Below, one piece after another: positions 16,345 through 24,919 of a stretch of 39,532 bases of DNA. Source of the DNA: Oscillospiraceae bacterium. GTDB taxonomy: Bacteria; Bacillota; Clostridia; Oscillospirales; Ruminococcaceae. The notes under the pieces are model-generated. The model saw only the letters and a list, made by a program, of their open reading frames with translations. It searched no databases and had not been told where the DNA came from. Numbering within the stretch: the first letter of the stretch is position 1; each line of letters opens with the position of its first letter. Location of the stretch: assembly GCA_020024475.1 (NCBI GenBank), contig JAHHTS010000013.1, forward strand, positions 1 to 39,532, in the 5' to 3' direction. The position numbers and the translations under genes are program-made.

Positions 16345-17456
16345 AAATCTACCTTTGTATAATAAGTATCAGGATTTTCAGTATCAAACATTTGGCTTGA
16401 CCAAAAAAGACAAATAAGTTCGTTTTCGCCTATATTTTTAATGTTGTGTGTATATCCAACTGGTATATCAACGACTGTAGGTTCATTTCCATCAACTAGG
16501 TAACGGATAATTTCATTTGTAATCATATGTCTAAGCGAAATTTCAGCCTTGCCTTTGATTACAAAGAATTTTTCAACTTTTGTGTGATGCCAATGATCGC
16601 CTCTCGTTATACCAGGTTTTGTTGTAGAAATAAAAATTTGACCAAAGCTTTCACTTCGTATAAATTCAGATAACCATCCTCTATTATCTTCATTTTTCTT
16701 TAATTTATATGAAAAATTATCTTTATCTAAATAAGAAAGATACATACCATAAAGTCTTTGATCTAATAAAGAATTCAAATTTGGCATAACAAGTGTTTCG
16801 CGATTTTTACCAAATTCTTCGATTTTCTTTGCAAGTTTTCCTAAAGTAATTTTATGAATTGTATCAATTTCAAAAAAGCCTGGATTATAATCACCAGTAT
16901 TTTCTAGTATATCAACAAATTTAGATATTACATCATCAATATAACAAAGTGTAAGCTCTTTATCTGGATCATTAACCACAAGTGGTAATCCATGAGCCAT
17001 ATTATAACAAAATGTAGCCACTACCGTATTATAATTAGGTTTTGACCATTTTCCAAAAATGCCATAAAGTCTTACTATAAAAGCAGGGTTATTATTATTG
17101 CTAAAAAACAATTCTTCACCCATTTTCTTGCTTTTACCATAATCATTATCAAGTAGTGCCTGTATAGAAGAAGATACAAGAACTGGGCATTTATTTCCAT
17201 TTTTAGCTAATGTATCCAGAAGTATTTTTGAAAAATTGGTATTTCCTTCGTAAAATTCTTTTGCATCTTTTGGGCGATTTACCCCTGCTAGATGGAAAAC
17301 AAATTCACATTCACTACAATATTTTTCAAGTTCTTCATATGTGCTTTGTCTATCGTATATATATATATTAGTATACCCTTTTTGCAAAAGTGTAGCTGTT
17401 AGGTTTTTACCTACAAATCCATTTGCACCTGTGATTAAAATCTTTTTATTTTTCAA
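16341..17456 (-). CDS. capF: CapF/FnlB-like NAD(P)-dependent reductase with cupin domain
   Basis: Bifunctional enzyme of the UDP-L-FucNAc pathway. The N-terminal short-chain dehydrogenase domain has the nucleotide motif ITGANGFVG and the YGKSK (YxxxK) catalytic pair near residue 110. The C-terminal cupin (about 250-371) has metal-binding histidines in DHWHHTKVEKFFV and YTHN. In staphylococcal CapF these domains do C3 epimerisation and C4 reduction of the CapE product. The length of about 371 residues is typical. I choose the TTG at 17454-17456 because GAGGAG lies ten bases before it; another TTG three codons upstream is too close to that site. It overlaps capE and the next gene by a few bases. 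Confidence 0.92.
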   Translation of the reverse strand: MKNKKILITGANGFVGKNLTATLLQKGYTNIYIYDRQSTYEELEKYCSECEFVFHLAGVNRPKDAKEFYEGNTNFSKILLDTLAKNGNKCPVLVSSSIQALLDNDYGKSKKMGEELFFSNNNNPAFIVRLYGIFGKWSKPNYNTVVATFCYNMAHGLPLVVNDPDKELTLCYIDDVISKFVDILENTGDYNPGFFEIDTIHKITLGKLAKKIEEFGKNRETLVMPNLNSLLDQRLYGMYLSYLDKDNFSYKLKKNEDNRGWLSEFIRSESFGQIFISTTKPGITRGDHWHHTKVEKFFVIKGKAEISLRHMITNEIIRYLVDGNEPTVVDIPVGYTHNIKNIGENELICLFWSSQMFDTENPDTYYTKVDL

Positions 17457-18480
17457 GGTTTGCAAGCTCCTCTTTGATGTAATCAGTTGTCATCATTTTA
17501 TCAATTATTCCATCAACAGTAAGTCTTTCTGTATTGTGACTTGTATACTGATGAATGCTTTTTTCTTCAGTATTACCTTCTACGAAATATTTATCATAAT
17601 TAAGATCACGATTGTCTGCGGGAACTCGATAATATCCGCCCATATCTATAGCTTTTGCTGCTTCTTCTTCTGTAAGAAGTGTTTCGAAAAGTTTTTCACC
17701 GTGTCTTTCACCTATAATTCTAACATCTGTCTCGCCAAATAATTTTTGAGTTGCTTTTGCCAAATCTCCTATTGTACATGCTGGTGACTTTTGAACAAAG
17801 AGGTCGCCAGGTTGACCATGTGTAAATGCAAATACAACAAGGTCAACAGCCTCATCAAGATTCATAAGAAAACGAGTCATGTCAGGATTTGTGATTGTAA
17901 GAGGCTTACCATATCTAATTTGGTCTCTAAAAAGTGGAATAACGCTACCACGGCTACACATAACATTGCCATAACGAGTACAGCAAATTGTTGTTTTTTC
18001 AGCATCAACAGTTCTTGATTTTGCTGTAATAACCTTTTCCATCAAAGCTTTAGAAATTCCCATTGCATTGATTGGGTATGCCGCTTTATCTGTTGAAAGA
18101 CAAACAACTTTCTTTACTCCATGTGCAATAGCACTGGTCAAAACATTTTCTGTACCAAGTATATTCGTTTTCACTGCTTCGATTGGGAAAAATTCACATG
18201 ATGGAACCTGTTTAAGAGCTGCTGCATGAAAAATGAAATCGACACCATTCATAGCATTATTTACACTATCTATATCTCTTACATCACCAATATAAAATTT
18301 AACTTTTTGACTTTCAATAGGGTATTTAACCTGAAGTTCATGACGCATATCATCTTGTTTTTTCTCATCTCTTGAAAAAATACGAATTTCGCCTATGTCT
18401 GTTGTAATAAAATGATTTAGAACTGTGTGGCCAAAACTACCTGTACCACCTGTAATTAAAAGAGTTTTATCTTTAAACAT
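17446..18480 (-). CDS. capE: CapE/FnlA-like UDP-GlcNAc 4,6-dehydratase/5-epimerase
   Basis: First enzyme of UDP-N-acetyl-L-fucosamine synthesis, acting on UDP-GlcNAc. The 344-residue chain has the Rossmann motif GGTGSFGHTVL (about 11-21), the STDKA segment and AMGISK, in which Met replaces the Tyr of the usual YxxxK pair, as in the FlaA1/CapE group. Arg-rich binding segments RYGNVMCSRGSV and PDMTRF are intact. The ATG at 18478-18480 is chosen since GGAGG lies eight bases upstream; the ATG five codons earlier would overlap that site. It is the first gene of the operon, behind a promoter that lies in a 31-base perfect inverted repeat. Confidence 0.95.
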   Translation of the reverse strand: MFKDKTLLITGGTGSFGHTVLNHFITTDIGEIRIFSRDEKKQDDMRHELQVKYPIESQKVKFYIGDVRDIDSVNNAMNGVDFIFHAAALKQVPSCEFFPIEAVKTNILGTENVLTSAIAHGVKKVVCLSTDKAAYPINAMGISKALMEKVITAKSRTVDAEKTTICCTRYGNVMCSRGSVIPLFRDQIRYGKPLTITNPDMTRFLMNLDEAVDLVVFAFTHGQPGDLFVQKSPACTIGDLAKATQKLFGETDVRIIGERHGEKLFETLLTEEEAAKAIDMGGYYRVPADNRDLNYDKYFVEGNTEEKSIHQYTSHNTERLTVDGIIDKMMTTDYIKEELANLEK

Positions 18481-18509
18481 AAATATATCCTCCAAGCGAA
18501 CGCTTCATT

Positions 18510-18552
18510 GATAAAATATTATAAACTATAATATTTTATCATATTTTTACAA
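18510..18552 (-). promoter_or_regulatory. glycan operon promoter with a 31-base inverted repeat
   Basis: On the minus strand, TTGTAA (18547-18552) is followed after 16 bases by TATAGT (18525-18530). The -10 lies inside a perfect inverted repeat at 18510-18540 with 14-base arms GATAAAATATTATA and TATAATATTTTATC and a three-base centre. A 12-base palindrome AAGCGAACGCTT follows at 18495-18506. The repeat is placed as an operator or an early transcript hairpin. Confidence 0.5.
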
Positions 18553-18606
18553 ATAATTAAAGTGCTACAATAATTTATTAAAAAAAATATTACAAATTTA
18601 ATAAAA

Positions 18607-18637
18607 AATCTGCGACAAACTTACCTTGCCGCAGATT
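18607..18637 (-). terminator. terminator of the large membrane glycosyltransferase-like gene
   Basis: Hairpin arms AATCTGCG and CGCAGATT with a 15-base loop that can pair further, followed on the minus strand by TTTTTTATT. It begins 6 bases after the stop and separates this gene from the glycan operon promoter. Confidence 0.8.
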
Positions 18638-18642
18638 AAAAG

Positions 18643-20994
18643 TTATACTTTTTTCTTTTTAACTCTTTCTTCTATTTTGTTCCAAAATATAAACGGCAAG
18701 ATTGAAATAACTGTTACAATTGTTGATAGTACAAACAATGTAGGCTGTCTATATGAAACTTTAACATTACCAGATTGTTGTTGAAATGTAACCTGTACAT
18801 AGTTATAACCACCAGCTTCAGTATCGTAATCAATTCCATTTATGTTTGCATTATAACTTGGGTAAAAAGTCAACGGCATTATCGCAGTATATTTTGTACT
18901 TTCATCATAACTACTTATTTCATAGTCAAATGAAATATTTCCACCATTTCGCTCAACATTAGTTATAGTAATATTTTCATCTGATGTAGTAATGCATGGT
19001 TCTCTTGTGAGCATATCTATAACAGAACTGTTGCCTGGAACATATTCTCCCAATGCAATTCCATCGCCCCGATACAACATTAAATCATAAACATACTTAT
19101 CTCCTTGATGTGGTATATATGCATATGTGTTTATAGTATCAAGATATATGTTCGCGCTAAATGCCGTTATTATGACAATAGCAAATGATATAATAATTCT
19201 GTTCAAGAAGTCATTATCAATGAGTAACATAAATATTGCACAAATCAACGACAAACACATCATTGTTACAGAAAAAGTTCTATATACAAACTGCAAAGAA
19301 CCTACTACTTTTCCGACTAATGGTATAGTTTGGATAAGTTCCCATGGAAAAAGATGCACAGATATAATCATTGTAAATATAGTTACATATATACAAATCT
19401 TTCCTATTTTCCGGAGTTTTATTCTTCTTATATCGGTTTCATTATTTTTAACTATAAGATATATAGAAAGTAATATCAATACGGTTAAAAACGCAAATCC
19501 CATACCTGTTGGGGAAATACCAGCAGCATTCGGCTTTATGCTACGCAAGAAAATAATTGAAAACAGTTCATTTATACTTATTACAGCATTTTTAGCCAAT
19601 GAGATATCTCTTCTGAAAACAGCAACATTAAGTTGTAATGTCATAAGTAAGAACGGAACTAAAAACCATACATTAAGTAAAACCGCAAATACCAACGCCT
19701 TCAAAACAGGAAAAATTCTTTTTTCAGGACCAAACAACTTAGGAATTGCGCATATAGTTATTATTCCGCAAAAGAAAACAGCAATTTCTGTTGTCAATAT
19801 GTGCGACTGCAATAAAGCGGCGGCACCAACGCAAAGGTATTTCCAGTCTTTTTTATTTCCAAATAAAACCGCATATAAGCCGTAAAAAACCAAAGGCAGA
19901 AAAGCCATTGCCAGATATTCGCCTATTGCACAACGCTCATGTATACAAGCCAATCTATATGGTGAAATAGTGAACAATGTAGCAGCCAATATTCCACCAA
20001 GCCTTGATGAAAGAAGTTTTGAAAATGAAATATAAGCAATGAAAATTGTCATTAGATTGATTACAAAAACAAACATTTTGTAACATCCTACAATACTCAT
20101 TCCAAGAACACGCAAAATTGCTGGGAAATAGAAAAACAATTCAGGATAAAAAATACTATTAGGATATCCATATCCTTTTAATAGAGTTGTATGAATTCTT
20201 ACTGGGAATTGTCCTTCTTTGAGTCCTTGCGCTATGCCTTCAAACCTATTAAGATGGTACAATAAATCATATCCACCTGCTACATCTGTTGTTAAAAGTG
20301 GTAACATTGCGAAAATTGATGTAGCAACCATTATCATCAATAAGATAAAGCTAATTTTTCTGCCAGAAATAAAATTATTTTTATATAAAACATGCTTACA
20401 AAGTTCTTTTTTAGCATATGCCATATACATTACTAATATATAAGCAAGAACAGCAAAAACTAACCATATATAGTAATCACTCATTATGACATTATCGGAT
20501 GAAAGGGTAATCTTTGCTATAGAAATTTCTGCGCCTTGTGGGACAGTTAAGCAAAACACAGAATCAGTAATATCTTTATCAACCACAAAAGTACCTTTAA
20601 TACTGCTTTTTTCTCCCAGAATATTTTCTGAGATAAACTTTTTGCCAGTTGTATTATCTGAATTTAGGTAGCTAAGGCTGTACATATCTAATTGTGCACT
20701 ATCTACATTTGAAAGCGAATACTGCAATTCATATTCATACTCGCCCTCTTCTAAAGGTAATGTATTGGATGTTATTCTTATTTTATTCTCTGTAATATCT
20801 TTTGCTGTAAATACAAATATTTCCTCATCATAGGTTACATCTGCTGTTCCCTCAGTAGAAAAACTGCATCCATCAATTTTATATCTAAAGCTTGCGTTAT
20901 AATTATGATTTACAATCAAAACAAATGCTGTAAAAACTAAAAGCAACGTAAAACAGACTGCTGGTTTCCAATTATATTTACTTTTGTTATTCAT
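18643..20994 (-). CDS. large membrane protein, PTPS-related/YfhO type (GT-C-like)
   Basis: 783-residue protein. It has an N-terminal membrane helix (about 10-28), an extracytoplasmic beta-rich segment (about 30-165), then about 12 helices from residue 175 to 585, a second extracytoplasmic domain (about 600-745) and a final helix with a basic tail ending VKKKKV. The stretch GGYDLLYHLNRFEGIAQGLKEG and the following GYGYPNSIFYPELF match the 6-pyruvoyl-tetrahydropterin-synthase-related membrane domain (PF10131), which has a GT-C glycosyltransferase-like layout with an early acidic residue in the first loop. Such enzymes use polyprenyl-phosphate sugars on the outer face. It has its own promoter and terminator, but lies next to the glycan operon. 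Substrate unknown. Confidence 0.75.
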   Translation of the reverse strand: MNNKSKYNWKPAVCFTLLLVFTAFVLIVNHNYNASFRYKIDGCSFSTEGTADVTYDEEIFVFTAKDITENKIRITSNTLPLEEGEYEYELQYSLSNVDSAQLDMYSLSYLNSDNTTGKKFISENILGEKSSIKGTFVVDKDITDSVFCLTVPQGAEISIAKITLSSDNVIMSDYYIWLVFAVLAYILVMYMAYAKKELCKHVLYKNNFISGRKISFILLMIMVATSIFAMLPLLTTDVAGGYDLLYHLNRFEGIAQGLKEGQFPVRIHTTLLKGYGYPNSIFYPELFFYFPAILRVLGMSIVGCYKMFVFVINLMTIFIAYISFSKLLSSRLGGILAATLFTISPYRLACIHERCAIGEYLAMAFLPLVFYGLYAVLFGNKKDWKYLCVGAAALLQSHILTTEIAVFFCGIITICAIPKLFGPEKRIFPVLKALVFAVLLNVWFLVPFLLMTLQLNVAVFRRDISLAKNAVISINELFSIIFLRSIKPNAAGISPTGMGFAFLTVLILLSIYLIVKNNETDIRRIKLRKIGKICIYVTIFTMIISVHLFPWELIQTIPLVGKVVGSLQFVYRTFSVTMMCLSLICAIFMLLIDNDFLNRIIISFAIVIITAFSANIYLDTINTYAYIPHQGDKYVYDLMLYRGDGIALGEYVPGNSSVIDMLTREPCITTSDENITITNVERNGGNISFDYEISSYDESTKYTAIMPLTFYPSYNANINGIDYDTEAGGYNYVQVTFQQQSGNVKVSYRQPTLFVLSTIVTVISILPFIFWNKIEERVKKKKV

Positions 20995-21033
20995 AGTACT
21001 ATTTCTCTCTATAAGACTTAAATTTATACCGAT

Positions 21034-21062
21034 ATGTTAACATTTTTATAGCGAATTGTAAA
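21034..21062 (-). promoter_or_regulatory. promoter of the large membrane protein gene
   Basis: On the minus strand, TTTACA and TAACAT are 17 bases apart, with a leader of about 35 bases before the start codon. The -10 is part of the palindrome ATGTTAACAT. Confidence 0.45.
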
Positions 21063-21071
21063 GTTTATCCA

Positions 21072-21089
21072 ATATTTGTATACAAATAT
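21072..21089. promoter_or_regulatory. 18-base perfect palindrome upstream of pepT, candidate operator
   Basis: ATATTTGTATACAAATAT is an exact palindrome lying about 50 bases before the pepT start and just behind the divergent promoter of the large membrane protein gene. It also includes a TTGTAT that could be a -35 for pepT. The form is typical of a dimeric regulator's site. Confidence 0.45.
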
Positions 21090-21138
21090 ATGAACAATTA
21101 TGTTATTATATAATAAATTATATTTAGGAGGAAATAAA

Positions 21139-22353
21139 GTGAGTGTATTAGACAGATTTTTAAATTATATCAAAATTGATTCACCGTCAGATTCCAAAAG
21201 TGGCTTAATACCTTCAACACAAATTCAACTTGATGTTGCTAACTTTCTTGTTCGTGAAATGGAAGAATTAAATTTATGTGGTATTCGTATAAAAAATGGA
21301 ACAGTCTATGCGTATCTTCCAGCAACTAAAGGATATGAAGACAAAACTTGCGTTGGTTTTGTTGCTCATATGGATACTGCCCCTGAATTTAACGGATTTG
21401 GCATAAAACCACAGATTATTGAAAATTATGATGGTGGTGATGTTCTTCTTAAAGGTAGTGGACATATTCTCTCACCTAAAGAATTTCCTGCTCTATCGAA
21501 ACTTAAAGGTTGTAAATTGATTACAACTGACGGAACAACACTTCTTGGTGCTGATGACAAAGCAGGGATTGCTGAGATTCTTGAAGCAATAAAAATTATT
21601 ATTGATAAAAAAATTCCACATGGCAAAATCGCAATCGCATTTACTCCCGATGAAGAAATCGGTCATGGTGTAGACCTTTTTGATGTTGAAGGATTTGGTG
21701 CAAAACTTGCATATACTGTGGATGGGGGAGAATGGGATTATATCGCTTATGAAAACTTTAATGCTGTATCAGCTCAAGTTGAATTTAATGGATATTCAAT
21801 TCACCCTGGCTCTGCTAAAGGAAAGATGATTAATAGCCAGTATATGGCATTTGAATTTAACAGTTTATTACCTATATTTGAAAAGCCTGAACATACTGAA
21901 GGATTTGAAGGATTCTATCATCTTATTAACACAACAGGGTCAACAGAAAAAACAACGCTTGAATATATTATTCGTGACCACGATGAAAAGAAAATCGAAG
22001 ACAAACAAAATATGATGAAAACAATAGCAAAATTCATCAATAATAAATATGGTGAAGGAAGTTGTATTTTAAATCTACATGAACAGTACAGAAATATGAA
22101 AGAAGCTATTTTACCGCACTACGAAGTGGTTACATATGCTGAAAATGCTATAAGGGCAATTGGTGGTGTTCCTAAGAGCGAAGCTGTTCGTGGTGGAACT
22201 GACGGCGCAAGACTTTGCTATATGGGACTTCCTTGTCCAAATCTTGGTACTGGTGGCATGAATGCTCATGGTAGATATGAATGTATAACTGAAGAAGATA
22301 TGGAAAAATGTGTTATGACTGTTGTTGAAATTGTAAAACAATTTGCAAACTGA
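21139..22353 (+). CDS. pepT: peptidase T (aminotripeptidase)
   Basis: Cytosolic zinc peptidase of the M20B family that removes the N-terminal residue of tripeptides. All family blocks are visible: AHMDTAPEF (about 79), GADDKAGIAEI (about 139), FTPDEEIGHG (about 173), DGGEWDYIAYENF, and near the C-terminus GGTDGARLCYMGLPCPNLGTG. The GTG at 21139 is chosen because AGGAGG stands eight bases before it, giving 404 residues, the usual size. An ATG 13 codons upstream has no site. It is divergent from the large membrane protein gene and close to an S9 peptidase and an oligopeptide importer, so it probably finishes imported peptides. Confidence 0.96.
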   Translation: MSVLDRFLNYIKIDSPSDSKSGLIPSTQIQLDVANFLVREMEELNLCGIRIKNGTVYAYLPATKGYEDKTCVGFVAHMDTAPEFNGFGIKPQIIENYDGGDVLLKGSGHILSPKEFPALSKLKGCKLITTDGTTLLGADDKAGIAEILEAIKIIIDKKIPHGKIAIAFTPDEEIGHGVDLFDVEGFGAKLAYTVDGGEWDYIAYENFNAVSAQVEFNGYSIHPGSAKGKMINSQYMAFEFNSLLPIFEKPEHTEGFEGFYHLINTTGSTEKTTLEYIIRDHDEKKIEDKQNMMKTIAKFINNKYGEGSCILNLHEQYRNMKEAILPHYEVVTYAENAIRAIGGVPKSEAVRGGTDGARLCYMGLPCPNLGTGGMNAHGRYECITEEDMEKCVMTVVEIVKQFAN

Positions 22354-22357
22354 TAAT

Positions 22358-22394
22358 AAAAAATAAACTAGATTTATAGACTAATTTATTTTTT
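22358..22394 (+). terminator. terminator after pepT
   Basis: AT-rich stem with arms AAAAAATAAACTAG and CTAATTTATTTTTT (one mismatch) ending in a run of six T, placed 5 bases after the pepT stop. The remaining 170 bases up to the next terminator hold nothing I recognise. Confidence 0.6.
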
Positions 22395-22560
22395 AACATG
22401 TTCAATTTATAATATACGACAATATTACCTTAATAAAATTTATTTATAATTTATCGAATAAATCTCAAATATTCAATTTATTGTAAACAGTCATCTAAAA
22501 ATACAATAATCACGATTTAATTATTACAGCTTAGATTTGTAAGTATACAATACTATTAAC

Positions 22561-22590
22561 AAAAAATCCCCGGATTAACGGGGATTTTTT
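22561..22590 (-). terminator. terminator of the S9 peptidase gene
   Basis: Hairpin AAAATCCCC / GGGGATTTT with an 8-base loop and a run of T on the minus strand, directly behind the peptidase stop. Confidence 0.9.
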
Positions 22591-22592
22591 CA

Positions 22593-24578
22593 TTATTTAA
22601 GATATTTTTCAAACCAGTTTGTAATTTCCTCAAGACGGCGTTGACGATGTAAAGGTTTACCACTACTACTTAATTTGTGATTTTCACCTTTAAATATGCA
22701 AAGTCTTGAATCTACTCCGTGATATTTCAACGCACTAAACATCTGTATACCTTCAGATAATGGGCAACGATAATCTTCATCTGCATGAATAAACAATGTA
22801 GGTGTTTTCACCTTATCTGCATATTTTAATGGAGACTGTTCCCACATTTTATCTGCATCAATCCAAGGTGTGCTATCAGTTTGATCTTTAGAGAAGAAAT
22901 AACCAATATCACTAGTATATCCCATGGAAATCCAGTTAGAAATGCTTCTTTGACTTACAGCAGCTGCGAATCTATCAGTATGGCCTATAATCCAATTAGT
23001 CATAAAACCACCATAGCTACCACCTGTTACACCAACTTTAGTTTCATCAATCTGTGGATATCTTTGTAAGATAATATCCGTAAATTTCATTATGTCCGAA
23101 TAATCTTCCTTACCATAACGGCCTCTAATATCAGCAAACTCGTTGCCACGGCCATCTCCACCCCTAGGGTTAGTATAAAAAACAAAATATCCCATATTAG
23201 CCCATACTTGCATTTCATGAAAAAATACATCTCCAAAAACTGTTTTTGGCCCGCCATGAATATCCAGAATTGCAGGATATTTTTTATTTTCATCAAAATC
23301 GGTTGGCTTTAATACAAATCCATCTAGTTCATTGCCTTCATTTTCAAATGTAAAATGTTCTGGTATTGATAATGACTTATTATTTAAAATATCGTCGTTA
23401 AATGATGTTATTTTTTCTTCCACACCATTTTTTATGCCATATATCTCTTGCAACTTATTATCGCGCATACCAACAAAATATAACGTGCCGTCAGCAGATT
23501 TATCAAAGCAATCAACTGATCCGTTTTTCATTGGTAGTATCACATGATTTCCAGATAGAGTAAGTGTGTTTATATATGAATTATAATTTTCAGTTGAAAC
23601 GAATGCTACACCATAATCACAAGTAAAGAATTGTTTTCCTTCTCCAAGTCTACAATCACTACGTACGCTACTTCCGTAGCTAATATCTTTATCGAGCCAA
23701 GCATTAAGCTTTCCATCTTCATAGAAATAAAGTTTTGGATTTTGATTAAGTCCATAAGAATCATTGTTTGTTGCAAGAACCCAGATTTTATCCGAGGAAA
23801 AGCCTGCTTGAATTACTTTCCAATTATCTTTTTTCAAAAGCTCTTTATTTTCTCCTGTTACAATATTATATAACCAGAGAGAATTTTTCATTTCAGCTAA
23901 ACCATTTTCAAAACTATCAACAGTATAAAGAATCGTGTTGTTTTTTACTGCTTCTACGGATGCGTCAAATGGATACGCACTAACGGCTTTTAAACTTTTT
24001 TCTTTTACATCATAAACATAAATTTCATTACGTTTACCATTTGTAAAACCAACGCCATTCCCCCAGAATGGAAGTTCATCTATGACTTCATAATCCAAAT
24101 TTTCTTTTTGTTCTATTAAAGCTTTAGATTTTTGAACTTCATCCATATTTTCTATATTTGGATATAGATTTGATTTTAAAATTGAAAGAACAATATTATT
24201 TTCTTCCGCTACTTTGATTCCTGTAACTATACGTGGCAATCTAAAAAATTCTACTGCCTCTCCACCATTCAAAGACAACTTGTAAACAATTGTCCAGGCT
24301 TCACCATTTTTAATTTTTTCTTTTATTTGTGTATCTCTTGTTGCTGTAAAAATAATTTCATCATTATTTAACCATGCATAAATGCCTATATCTCCCAGAC
24401 TTGTTAACTGTTTTATTTGCTTAGTTTTAGAATCTAAAAGCCATAAATCGCTTTTATATCCATTTTTAGCTTTATCGGCTATTTTTACCATAAACAAAGC
24501 ATTTGCCTTATTAGGTGAAAAAAGTATACCTGATAAAAATTTGTAGTCATAAAAATCTTTAAGTTCAAGTTTTTTCAT
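22593..24578 (-). CDS. S9 family oligopeptidase (acylaminoacyl-peptidase-like)
   Basis: 661-residue serine peptidase of the prolyl oligopeptidase family. Residues about 1-400 form the beta-propeller that screens peptide size. The alpha/beta-hydrolase domain follows, with the oxyanion segment DIHGGPKTVFGD, the nucleophile in GGSYGGFM (Ser near residue 519), the Asp in HADEDYRCPL and the His in GENHKLS. No signal peptide is seen, so it acts in the cytosol on short peptides. The ATG at 24576-24578 is chosen since GGAGG lies six bases before it; the ATG four codons earlier overlaps that site. It is located between pepT and the peptide importer and has its own promoter and terminator. Confidence 0.92.
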   Translation of the reverse strand: MKKLELKDFYDYKFLSGILFSPNKANALFMVKIADKAKNGYKSDLWLLDSKTKQIKQLTSLGDIGIYAWLNNDEIIFTATRDTQIKEKIKNGEAWTIVYKLSLNGGEAVEFFRLPRIVTGIKVAEENNIVLSILKSNLYPNIENMDEVQKSKALIEQKENLDYEVIDELPFWGNGVGFTNGKRNEIYVYDVKEKSLKAVSAYPFDASVEAVKNNTILYTVDSFENGLAEMKNSLWLYNIVTGENKELLKKDNWKVIQAGFSSDKIWVLATNNDSYGLNQNPKLYFYEDGKLNAWLDKDISYGSSVRSDCRLGEGKQFFTCDYGVAFVSTENYNSYINTLTLSGNHVILPMKNGSVDCFDKSADGTLYFVGMRDNKLQEIYGIKNGVEEKITSFNDDILNNKSLSIPEHFTFENEGNELDGFVLKPTDFDENKKYPAILDIHGGPKTVFGDVFFHEMQVWANMGYFVFYTNPRGGDGRGNEFADIRGRYGKEDYSDIMKFTDIILQRYPQIDETKVGVTGGSYGGFMTNWIIGHTDRFAAAVSQRSISNWISMGYTSDIGYFFSKDQTDSTPWIDADKMWEQSPLKYADKVKTPTLFIHADEDYRCPLSEGIQMFSALKYHGVDSRLCIFKGENHKLSSSGKPLHRQRRLEEITNWFEKYLK

Positions 24579-24608
24579 TTTTACCTCCATTTATATTTTC
24601 GAGTTTAA

Positions 24609-24646
24609 TACAATTTTATTGTACGACAAATATAATCTATTTACAA
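24609..24646 (-). promoter_or_regulatory. promoter of the S9 peptidase with overlapping inverted repeat
   Basis: On the minus strand, TTGTAA (24641-24646) and TACAAT (24618-24623) are 17 bases apart. The -10 is one arm of the perfect inverted repeat TACAAT-AAA-ATTGTA (24609-24623). The leader is about 35 bases. Confidence 0.5.
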
Positions 24647-24649
24647 TAA

Positions 24650-24866
24650 TTAAAATAAAAATCTAATAAAATTATCTATTTCAATCAGATTTTTATATCA
24701 AATAAATAGTTTGTGTGTCGCTATATCTACATAATAAAGCAAAAGTAAATTTTATATTATAAATATAATTTTTATCTCAAATTAAATCCTTATATTTTAT
24801 ATAATTATCAACAAAAATTAAAAAAATGTTGAAAACTTTTAAACTTAAATCAATTAAATGAAAAAC
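24650..24866. other. AT-rich intergenic stretch
   Basis: Between the S9 peptidase promoter and the binding-protein terminator. I see only AT-rich non-coding sequence without an open frame, RNA gene or strong hairpin. Confidence 0.5.
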
Positions 24867-24867
24867 A

Positions 24868-24894
24868 AAAAGGACACCTTAAATGGTGTCCTTT
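24868..24894 (-). terminator. terminator of the peptide-importer operon
   Basis: Hairpin AAAGGACACC / GGTGTCCTTT with a six-base loop and T-rich tail on the minus strand, 25 bases after the stop of the binding-protein gene. Confidence 0.85.
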
Positions 24895-24919
24895 TAATAT
24901 TGCCAAATATTCTAAAAGA

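Noticed and set aside
9753..18495. Complete capsule locus of Wzx/Wzy type
   Set aside because: No flippase, polymerase, chain-length regulator or initiating sugar-phosphate transferase could be found among the genes in the window.
19127..19885. 252-residue plus-strand open frame
   Set aside because: It lies wholly antisense to the 783-residue membrane protein, lacks a ribosome-binding site and has no recognisable domain; it is a shadow frame.
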